From the NCBI GenBank assembly GCA_009733575.1, contig ML769629.1, positions 39,241-103,240 on the forward strand: 64,000 bases of DNA, given 5' to 3'. The notes under the pieces are model-generated. The model saw nothing but the letters and a program-made list of their open reading frames with translations. It had not been told where the DNA came from and did not search any database. Source of the stretch: Gymnopus androsaceus JB14. Its lineage: Eukaryota; Basidiomycota; Agaricomycetes; Agaricales; Omphalotaceae. This document shows positions 56,661 through 64,000 of the stretch, one piece after another (position 1 is the stretch's first letter; every line of letters begins with the position of its first letter). The position numbers were made by a program, and so were the translations under genes.

Positions 56661-58789
56661 TCTGATGGAGTGTTTCGGCGCGCTGGGCTAGGGGGGAGGG
56701 ATGTGGATCTCATTCTGGTGGGGAAGGTTGGAGGGGGAGGATTTCGTGTATCCTCTCGAACATCGTCCTGGGTACGAAGCCAGTCGCCATATCCCTGTCG
56801 TTCCAGCTCTTCCAGTTCTCTAATCTCCTGTGTGGATCGTCCTGCTCTGATCATCCAAGGACCCATATCCGCTAGAAATGTGTCCATTGTACGTTGTTTG
56901 CCAAAGTTTCTGGGTGTGACAGTGGCGGCTGCGCGTGTTTTTGGGTTTTGCGATCCGCCCCCTTCGCCTCTTATGCCCCCTGCTAGTCTCCCTGTGCCGC
57001 GTCTTTCAACTCTTTGCCAGCCTTCATCCCTCTGGCGTACTTCTTCCCTCCACGAGTCATCGAAGTCTTCTTTATGATACGACTTCACTTTTGTCCAGGT
57101 CTCAGGCTCGTTGGTGACAAAGAGCCTGTAGTTCGAGCCTGCTCTTCGGTTGTGGAGGGATGCTACTCGGCGGGTGAATACTGGGCAGTTTCTGTCGGAT
57201 GCTGCGTGTCCCCTGCGCTCGCACAGGACACATTTGAGCTCTTCTATAGGTGCCGTACATGTCGAGGTTTGATGTGGTTCAGCGCATCTGGCACACACAT
57301 CGCCGCTGTGTTTGCATTCCCTTGCAAAATGGCCGAACCTCTGACATTTCAGGCATTGTTTGGGGTCGGAGAGGGACTTGTGCGTTTCGAGGGATTTGTT
57401 CTGGACAATGACTCCGTTCTGGAGGATGTGGTTCGCTGTCTCTGGTGAGTTGAAAGTGAAGATTGCATGTGCGACTTTCTGATTGGTTTTTCTGCGTTCG
57501 GGTGGTTTGATCCAGCACGCCCTTAGAATCGAGCCTCCTTGCAAGCTGTTATCTGTTTCGATCAACCTCAGCACATTGTCTTCATCCAGTTCCTCAGAGA
57601 CTGGGACCATCTGCACCACCACCTCGTACGAGTCGAAGTGAGCTGTGATCTCTCCCTCCCACTTCTTCGACCATTCGTCTAGTCTGTTTGCACTCCTTAG
57701 CCATTCCATCCCTTCCAGTGTTGCCATATACAGCAATGCTCCCCCGGGAATCTTTCTGGCTGAGATGAATTTGGTCGTGGATGTGCCGTTCGTGGCGCCC
57801 ATAATGCCAATCTCCTCGAGGCCGTGGTTTGCTCTTTCCACAAGCTGCTTCTCTCCCATCCCTTCTAGGAGTTCTGTCCCGCTGGTGCGGTCCTTGGGTT
57901 GGATGATTATCTTCCACTGGTCGGCGTCAGCTTCCAGAATGGCTCGGGTGTGCTGAGCGCGAATCACATTGCCCACGGCCTTGTTGGCTACTCTTTCTGC
58001 TCGTGCTTCAGCCCCTACTTTCAGAGCTTCGGCAAAGGTCATGTTGAGTTCGCCGTGCGAGTTAACGACTGTGTCGAGTTTGTCTGCTGCTTGGACCCAT
58101 CTCCCAAACAATTCCCTGTCTATCCCGCTGGTTCCCATCATCTTTTCCTCGAGCTGTTTCATCTTTGCCGTGGCCTCTTTCATCTTCTTCGCCGCTTCAT
58201 TGACCCGTTCGTGAGCTCTAACTGCGATGGATGCTGCTGCCGATTCCACTGATGATAGTTTGTTTTCCAGCGATTCAATGGTGTTGTCAAGCTGTTTTTT
58301 GACCTGGTCACCCACTATGTCTGCGAAGTGGGCTTCATCTTGTATTTTGAGGGTTGTGTAGCTTTCTGCGATTGAGTCTAGTTTGTTTTCAAAGGACGTG
58401 ATGACGGCATTGGCCAGGCTATCCGCGACATCTCCTGACAGGAGACCTTTGGGAGAGGGGGATTCGCTTGCTCCCATGCACCTCTCTATGCCCTTGTAGA
58501 CCTTCTCCGTGATCCGTTTGACCATCTCGTCTTCCTTCGCGTTTTCGAATTGTTCTTTCAGGAAGATGGCTGCCCACTGTACTCTCTGCCATTCTTCCTT
58601 CTTTGCTCGTATGGTTGCGCTGCCATCCGAGTATGTCTTCGCCGTTTCGATCATTCTGCCCAGGCAGTCTTGGACCTCATTTCTATGGTCCGAGATCCAT
58701 CCGCATTTCCGAAGGTTTTTCTCTGCTTCTTGCGTTCTCTGACTGGGTGTGCGCTGCGAGGACAGCGGTGTGGATGGCGCTGTGTCCAT
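56657..58789 (-). CDS. LINE ORF1 protein (zinc-knuckle RNA-binding)
   Basis: A 710-codon open frame starting at MDTAPSTPL. The N-terminal half is rich in predicted coiled coil (about residues 125-225). A central RRM-like fold is plausible at 290-460. Three zinc knuckles lie at 479-535: CLKCQRFGHFAREC, CARCAEPHQTSTC and CVLCERRGHAASDRNC. The C-terminus is basic and disordered. It would bind LINE RNA and form the ribonucleoprotein. The stop is at 56657, overlapping the ORF2 start by 4 bases. Intact although ORF2 is dead. Confidence 0.85.
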   Translation of the reverse strand: MDTAPSTPLSSQRTPSQRTQEAEKNLRKCGWISDHRNEVQDCLGRMIETAKTYSDGSATIRAKKEEWQRVQWAAIFLKEQFENAKEDEMVKRITEKVYKGIERCMGASESPSPKGLLSGDVADSLANAVITSFENKLDSIAESYTTLKIQDEAHFADIVGDQVKKQLDNTIESLENKLSSVESAAASIAVRAHERVNEAAKKMKEATAKMKQLEEKMMGTSGIDRELFGRWVQAADKLDTVVNSHGELNMTFAEALKVGAEARAERVANKAVGNVIRAQHTRAILEADADQWKIIIQPKDRTSGTELLEGMGEKQLVERANHGLEEIGIMGATNGTSTTKFISARKIPGGALLYMATLEGMEWLRSANRLDEWSKKWEGEITAHFDSYEVVVQMVPVSEELDEDNVLRLIETDNSLQGGSILRACWIKPPERRKTNQKVAHAIFTFNSPETANHILQNGVIVQNKSLETHKSLSDPKQCLKCQRFGHFARECKHSGDVCARCAEPHQTSTCTAPIEELKCVLCERRGHAASDRNCPVFTRRVASLHNRRAGSNYRLFVTNEPETWTKVKSYHKEDFDDSWREEVRQRDEGWQRVERRGTGRLAGGIRGEGGGSQNPKTRAAATVTPRNFGKQRTMDTFLADMGPWMIRAGRSTQEIRELEELERQGYGDWLRTQDDVREDTRNPPPPTFPTRMRSTSLPPSPARRNTPSE

Positions 58790-58942
58790 GATACTACAAA
58801 CTGCTCAATTTAGGTATATATTTGCTGTACTAGCTCCTAAATAGTACAGAGAATATATATTTTGGGTTTTGTCGGTCAGATTGTCGCGTTAGTGGCATGT
58901 GAATTTTGTCGGGATGATGGTAGTTAAGGATGAAGGAGCCTC

Positions 58943-58956
58943 CAATCAGCAGTGTT
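58943..58956. repeat. LINE target-site duplication, right
   Basis: CAATCAGCAGTGTT; exact copy of 52253-52266. GH16 copy F resumes directly after it. Confidence 0.9.
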
Positions 58957-59055
58957 GCCAGATATAGGTGGCACTGAGGCCAGCAATCGTATCCGTGTCT
59001 TGAGAGACAATTCCGCAGAGGGAGTGAGAGTGAAATAACCAAGAAAAAGACAATA

Positions 59056-60668
59056 CAGTGGGTCAAAAAATTGTCCACATGTTTGACACTTTTGGAAAGA
59101 TCCAGGATTTGCGAGATAGATATTATATATATCAAAAAGTGATTAGTAAGAACTAAAGAGCCCTGGATCCTGGCTCCATGTAAATATCTGGTTTACCTTG
59201 TTTGGATCAAAACTCACTGAGATATAAGCAATTCAATTCAATGACCCATGTGGACAATTTTTTGAGTTTGTATTGTAATAACTTTGCTCCACAATTGTGA
59301 GCCTCATCAATGACATCATGACTCAGACTGTATGGTGATGTCATATAGACATCATAATGATATCATACAAGCTATCTGACATATATATAAGCATATCTCA
59401 CTGATTTATGGTTCTAACAAAATTATGAGACCTCTCACACCCTCTCAGAAACACAATGTCCTCTCTCTGCTCCACACTGGAGCTTCTACCAGGGAAATCT
59501 CTGCTCAGACAGGTGTATCCAAGTCAAAGATTGCTTCTTTGGCCAAAGAAGCACTCCCAGACAAGGAGAGCCATCCAGCAGGCCGCCCTAGAAAGCTCTC
59601 TACTACTGATGAAAATGCTGTCATCAAACAAATCTCCACTGGCAGGGCCAAGAATGCGGCCCAGGTGGCCAAAAACATTAATCCACTCCTCCCCCATCCA
59701 GTCCCTACTCAGACCATAAGAAATACCCTTCACAAAGCCAATGTACAACCTCACAAAAAGCAGAAAAAGCCCAAGCTCACCCCTGGTCACAGGAAAGCTC
59801 GTTTGGCATTTGCTCAGAAGTATCTGGAATGGACTGTAGATGATTGGAAGAGGGTTGCTTGGTCAGATGAGACCAAAATCCGGCTCAGATGGGCAGCAGT
59901 ATGTATGGGGAAGAAAGGGGAATCAGAAGGAGAAAGAGGCATCAAGGAAACTGTAAAGTTTGGGGGAGGAAATATTATGGTGTGGGGATGTATGGGATGG
60001 GAAGGTGTGGGGAATTTGGTGGATGTTGAGGGGAGGATGAATGGGGAGCAGTATGTTGACATTTTGGATGGCAATCTCTTGGAAAGCATGGAAAATCTGC
60101 TTCTTGATCCAGAGATAGCCATCTTTCAGCAGGATAATGACCCTAAACACACCTCCAAAGTTGCTGCCAAGTGGTTTGATGACCATGAGATCAACTGTAT
60201 GGATTGGCCTGCAGTCCCCTGATCTCAATCCCATTGAACATCTCTGGACAACCCTCAAAAACAAACTTAATGAATATGACAAGCCACCCTCTGGAGCTTG
60301 GGAGTTGTGGGACAGAGTGGCAGAAAAATGGGGGAAGTTACCGAGGAAGATTGTCAGAGGTTAATTAGGAGCATGCCAAGAAGGCTCAAAGCAGTTGTGA
60401 GTGCACATGGAGGTCATACCAAGTATTAGACTACCTTTTCTGTATTTCAATGTGCATATCAAAAAATTGTCCACATGGATCATTGAATTGAATTGCTTAT
60501 ATCTCAATGAGTTTTAATCCAAACAAGACAAACCAGATATGTACATGGAGCCAGGATCCAGGGCTCTTTAGTCCCCGCTAATCATCTTTTGATATATATA
60601 ATATATATCTTGCAAATCCTGGATCTTTCCAAAAGTGTCAAACATGTGGACAAATTTTTGACCCACTG
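59056..60668 (+). mobile_element. Tc1-type DNA transposon (1.6 kb)
   Basis: Terminal inverted repeats of about 210 bp (59056-59265 and 60459-60668) starting CAGTGGGTCAAAAAATTGTC, flanked by TA at 59054-59055 and 60669-60670. Copy D of the GH16 gene shows the empty site. The inner end of each TIR carries an inverted copy of the outer end (CATGTGGACAATTTTTTGA), giving a double transposase-binding arrangement. It contains one damaged transposase gene. Confidence 0.92.
59425..60429 (+). pseudogene. Tc1-type transposase, two frameshifts
   Basis: Starts MRPLTPSQKHNVLSLL with a helix-turn-helix of the form GASTREISAQTGVSKSKI. The catalytic domain shows WSDETKI, FQQDNDPKHTS and, after a shift, SPDLNPIEHLW, giving a DDE triad with the 34-residue spacing of Tc1. 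A 2-bp deletion near 60216 (PAVP instead of PAQSPD) and a second shift near 60345 break the frame; the C-terminus MPRRLKAVVSAHGGHTKY is read in another frame to the stop at 60427-60429. It would cut and paste the element at TA sites; now probably inactive. Confidence 0.9.
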
Positions 60669-60828
60669 TAGATTGGAGAATGAGGCTGTTCGTTCATGGA
60701 CTAGAGGGATGGTGGTTGGTGAAGCTGTGATATTGAATGCTGGATTGCCCACGCGCGCAAGGCTCAGGATGGTGTTGAATTATGTTGTCGAGATATATTT
60801 GAATGCGCCAACACAAGGACAAATGGTA

Positions 60829-61223
60829 CATCAGAAAAAACTGTTTTGGGCCCAGGAGGATCTAAGGTCACCTAGTCCTCTTAGGCAACCTGAGGCATCC
60901 TAGTTGGCCCAGGAAAAAGGGTAAAACTTTGGACACCTCAGGTATCCTAGTCATCCTAGGTGTCCTGGGAGATCCTGGGGTATCCTGGGGCATCCTGGGG
61001 CATCCTGAGGCATCCTGGGATGGGAATTTTATCCTAGGATGCCTCAGGATGCCCCAGGATGCCCCAGGACATCCCAGGATCTCCCAGGACACCTAGGATG
61101 ACTAGGATACCTGAGGTGTCCAAAGTTTTACCCTTTTTCCTGGGCCAACTAGGATGCCTCAGGTTGCCTAAGAGGACTAGGTGACCTTAGATCCTCCTGG
61201 GCCCAAAACAGTTTTTGCTGATG
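60829..61223. mobile_element. Foldback element E8 (CATCAG family, 395 bp)
   Basis: Nearly identical to E2 in ends and interior. TA flanks both sides (60827-60828 and 61224-61225). Copy E shows the unoccupied site. Inserted 31 bp after the GH16 start codon. Confidence 0.9.
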
Positions 61224-61342
61224 TAGAAAGAGAGTCATAGCAGACACAAGCTCCATGAGTTACTCGAGAATGCTTGGAAGCTGTGATTTAATGCACTTCA
61301 GGTTAACTTGCAGACTCGGAGCAATTTTTCAACGCACTTTTA

Positions 61343-62543
61343 TGATGTCATTCCTCATTGGAAAAAGAGGCCACATGACATTACAATCTACTTGATGTAC
61401 TTGGTGAATTGTACTTGTACATCCTACTTTGTTAGTGATCAATGTACTTTGTTTGCTTAATTTATATACATTGTAGGCTGTTAAAGTACTTGGGACATGC
61501 TAAACTTGTGCTAAACTGTACATTTCAATTGATTTGGCGGGCCCTTGTGACTGTGACCAAACCATTTTAGACCGAGATTTTTGCAATTTCGGGCATGTCA
61601 CACCCAAAGAGTTTAAAATGTGACCTGTGACCTGGTTAAAATAGTACAGTATACCTAGTTAAAAGTAGATATAATCACAAGTAAGCTCCAGTAGCAGAGG
61701 GACATGTGCCAGATACAATGGTCTTAAGTGAGAATGAAGTAGATATTTCTAGACACAATGTACGCAAGAGGAGCATGATCACGATCATGTACACACACAG
61801 AGTAGAAATACGCACTCAAAGTACGTCAATCAAGTAGAATCTATGAAGTCATTTTTCATTGTAAATTGATCGATGTGATCAAAAATGACATTAATGTACA
61901 CCCTCTAACGTTTGACGTGCTCGCTTTTCTACTGATTGTTCTATGTTGAACGTTGAACGTTGCAAAAAAAGGATTATCTATCTGTAATACAATGTCCCCT
62001 ATATCATACTTGAGCAATCAAGATATTACAAGCATATTGTAATGAAGGATAAGCCTCTTTTGATGGACTAGCTGTGCTCAACTCTGAAGGGTACTCACAT
62101 TGTATTCACCAGCATGGAGTAGCTTCTAAGTCTCTTTTGATTGTCCAGTTGCTGTCTGTTGACTATCTGTTTCACATACAATGCGACATATTATAAATTA
62201 CCGGGCACTTAATTTGATGTTCCTCAATTGGGATGCCGACGCGTGATGCGCCTTTCAGTTTTACTACATATTTTGGTCAAAAGAGTCAGTTGATAATCCA
62301 TAAGGCAGACAACATTTGGACAATCAGGAGACAGTGTACAATTAGTCAACAGACAACACATAATATCATTAATTTTTGCATTTGGTTGAAGCAATAATAA
62401 TATATTTGGAGATGTAGGAGGGTTAACAGACAGTACAGTGAACCAACAGCAAACAGTGAAGTGAACGTTCAACAAATGTTACCTGAATGTGGAACCGATT
62501 ACCCCAATCACGTCTCTCCTTTTTCCGATGAAAAATGATGTCA
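61343..62543. mobile_element. Candidate TIR element G (1.2 kb)
   Basis: Imperfect terminal inverted repeats of about 26 bp (TGATGTCATTCCTCATTGG versus TGACATCATTTTTCATCGG), with TA on both sides. It lies in the upstream region of GH16 copy F, where sequence is continuous in the other blocks. No recognised coding sequence; a minus frame of 83 codons is at 62224-62475. The right boundary is less certain, since block-F sequence resumes clearly only near 62615. Confidence 0.45.
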
Positions 62544-62614
62544 TAAGAATCATCATATTTTGATCAAGATCATGATGTACATTAAATGATGAGAACTGAC
62601 TTCATACACTTTGC

Positions 62615-62880
62615 TCTACTCTTCAATGCGACACAACTGAATATCAATTGAATTTCGAAGGACTTGACCTGATCTACGAAGAAAGGATGGCAGTGGTAGA
62701 GGCGGAAGACAGAAAACTAGTCTGGATATTGTTGTAGAATCTAGAGGAAAAAAGGAATTGTTCCTTTTAAAAACAAGAAGAAGCGAGTGCTAGTGGTGAA
62801 GGAATGAGTTCACTTTAGACGCTTGTTTAGCGCTTGAAATTGATAGCTTTGCCTTTCAATTCCATGCAGTATCATCACCT
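62615..62880 (-). repeat. GH16 upstream region, block F
   Basis: Matches 37190-37480 and part of 29360-29700. Non-coding. Confidence 0.55.
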
Positions 62881-63215
62881 ACGCAAATGAGAAGCTTGGC
62901 TTACGGATAACTTGTTAAAAGTAGACGCAAAGAAATCAAAATTTATGATATTTGGTCGCCTATCGCCTCGTCTACCCCAGCCTACTACATACTGTATTGA
63001 CACCACCGCTCTCAATCTTATAGAAACCTGGCTATACGTAGGCGTTCACTTCCAGTCCACCATGCGTGTCATTTTCTCCTATTATTCCCAGAAGCTGTTG
63101 ATATACTTGCAGCTGGACTCGTACTGTAGCTACCCAGCATTAAACTTGCAAAGAACTTTGGCTATCCAACAACAAGTCTGTAAGCTGGTCTTCGACCCGG
63201 TAATTTGCTGAGTAT
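62880..63215 (+). pseudogene. LINE reverse-transcriptase fragment, copy 2
   Basis: Same as 37480-37860. The 99-codon frame contains VDAKKSKFMIFGRL and ETWLYVGVHFQSTMRV, similar to the thumb-proximal part of fungal LINE RTs. No catalytic box. Confidence 0.5.
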
Positions 63216-63430
63216 CTTGGTGAGCCTCAACAAACATCTGTGCGAAATTCGGAAATTCCCCGACTCTTACACAATATCATATCCGGTGATACAGTGTTCA
63301 CCTCTTGGCATCTCAATCCTGGAACAGAAATTCTTGATTTCTCTCCATCAAGAAGCATAAATTTACTAGGTATCTCGGTGAAGAGCCTCAATTCTCGAAA
63401 GGGGCACCTGTGCGAATTTCCGAATTTGTA
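63216..63430. other. Spacer, no gene recognised
   Basis: Contains GGTATCTCGGTGA-like repeats also seen near 37865, between the RT fragment and MITE C. Confidence 0.35.
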
Positions 63431-63440
63431 ATATCAGGAC

Positions 63441-63577
63441 TAGACTCGAGCCAGTCGCCGTAGTGGATGCAGCGACGTTTGATGATAAATCGATCAAAGT
63501 GCCGCAAACGCGGCACCGAACTTTGATCGTCTTTCATTGAATGTCACCGGGCCAACACAGCCGGCTGGTTCGAGTCT
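63441..63577. mobile_element. MITE C copy 2 with 10-bp target duplication
   Basis: 137 bp, starting TAGACTCGAGCCAG and ending CTGGTTCGAGTCT, with an internal hairpin GATCAAAGTGCCGC…ACTTTGATC. ATATCAGGAC occurs exactly on both sides (63431-63440 and 63578-63587). Target duplications of 8-10 bp at two loci suggest a Mutator-like origin. Confidence 0.8.
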
Positions 63578-63735
63578 ATATCAGGACGCACATGTAACAC
63601 TTGCCAGTATCACTCCACTGTACTGAGTACTCCTCATTTCTGCTCTTAGGAACTTATCCCCAATCGATTCATGACATGATGGCGGAAGCGCTTTAGCTAT
63701 CATCCAAGAACTCTTCATTCCCACTACTTATCATC

Positions 63736-63795
63736 ATGCAAGGAATAACTTTTCACGGATCAAAGGAAGGGAAGGTCGTAAAATCTTCTTCAAGG
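63736..63795 (+). pseudogene. ADH exon 1 fragment, copy 2
   Basis: Reads MQGITFHGSKEGKVVKSS, as at 37910, then diverges. No further ADH sequence is visible to the end of the window. Confidence 0.65.
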
Positions 63796-64000
63796 GGCCG
63801 GGTTGATCTTGCACTCCCATCATCTCGCGAGCGCTTATTTAGCGTTATCCCCCGTCGCATGAAATAAGTCGACAGAGAGCTCCAGGAGCTCCCACTACAC
63901 TGCTATAGCTCGTAGAAACCCTGAATGTGTCAGGAAGAGCCCGATGTAGGGCTGGGACCAGGTATTATGGTACCCAACTGCTCGCAGGAGTAAATAGATG
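63796..64000. other. Window end, possible repeat edge
   Basis: The last 60 bases (GGGCTGGGACCAGGTATTATGGTACC) resemble the complement of 5150-5210. No gene. Confidence 0.3.

Larger units (their letters stand above)
52267..58942 (-). mobile_element. Full-length Tad1-like LINE retrotransposon (6.7 kb)
   Basis: Oriented on the minus strand, with a poly(A) tail seen as about 60 T at 52266-52326, a 3' UTR to about 52825, ORF2 (about 56660-52828) and ORF1 (58789-56657), then a short 5' UTR to 58942. A perfect 14-bp target duplication (CAATCAGCAGTGTT) bounds it. The order ORF1 with knuckles, APE endonuclease, RT and RNase H suits the Tad1 group. ORF1 is open, ORF2 is dead. Confidence 0.9.
50582..61256 (-). 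pseudogene. GH16 glucanase pseudogene, copy F, split by three insertions
   Basis: Pieces: 50582-52266 (GH16 domain, linker, barrel exon 3), 58943-59055 (barrel exon 2), 60669-60828 (first intron and part of exon 1) and 61224-61256 (start of exon 1, ATG kept). Between them lie the LINE, the Tc1 element and foldback E8. The catalytic motif reads GGKINIIKG: nucleophile Glu, Asp and acid/base Glu are all substituted by single G-to-A changes. The C-terminal frame is otherwise open (51191-50682). A 13-bp unit is triplicated at 51395-51433, which shifts the frame of the preceding exon. Clearly dead, but the best record of insertion history. Confidence 0.85.

Overview
The window is a repeat-dense accessory region of a filamentous basidiomycete, most likely Agaricomycetes. 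The evidence is short GT-AG introns of about 50 bp inside most genes, NACHT-type STAND NTPases with the fungal GG-N-F first exon, a Lam16A-like GH16 glucanase family, fungal multi-pass membrane proteins, Ty3-type gag ORFs with CCHC knuckles, a Tad1-like LINE and a Tc1 element. No housekeeping gene is visible and almost every gene is broken.

Layout. 1-5.4 kb: mostly non-coding, with two inverted copies of a CAGAAGC-ended MITE and a 179-bp foldback element. 5.4-14.4 kb: a decayed GH16 gene (A) hit by a foldback element and by a TIR element carrying TTAGGG repeats; its upstream region is split by a 2.4-kb CATCAG-ended element; then a MULE-like element with a nested MITE and a GH16 remnant (B). 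14.4-18 kb: a membrane-protein gene cut by a pol-less LTR-retrotransposon fragment. 18-21.3 kb: GH16 copy C. 21.3-26.8 kb: a second gag pseudogene tangled with a broken NACHT gene and a 419-bp gap. 26.8-31 kb: GH16 copy D, the best preserved. 31.3-37.2 kb: the better NACHT gene and GH16 copy E. 37.2-41.4 kb: an alcohol dehydrogenase fragment and a membrane-protein gene. 41.5-49.3 kb: a giant inverted repeat (two 3.4-kb arms) around a gap. 50-62.8 kb: GH16 copy F, split by a full-length but dead LINE, a Tc1 element and a foldback element. 62.8-64 kb: second copies of the RT/ADH fragments and of a small MULE-like MITE.

The organising principle is a segmentally duplicated block: GH16 glucanase (minus strand), its upstream region, and in two cases a NACHT gene downstream. 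Because the block is present several times, unoccupied paralogues act as empty sites, so target-site duplications of many insertions can be read inside the window. This exposes a candidate undescribed transposon family: six independent insertions (eight copies) with constant CATCAG(N)AAAA ends, 2-bp target duplications, and interiors built from different short palindromic words. The GH16 proteins appear to be secreted fusions of an RlpA/expansin-like double-psi barrel, a Ser/Thr-rich linker and a GH16 domain; their catalytic motif is intact only in C and E, both of which carry frameshifts. Exon boundaries were read by eye from paralogue comparison; identities and family assignments were not database-checked.
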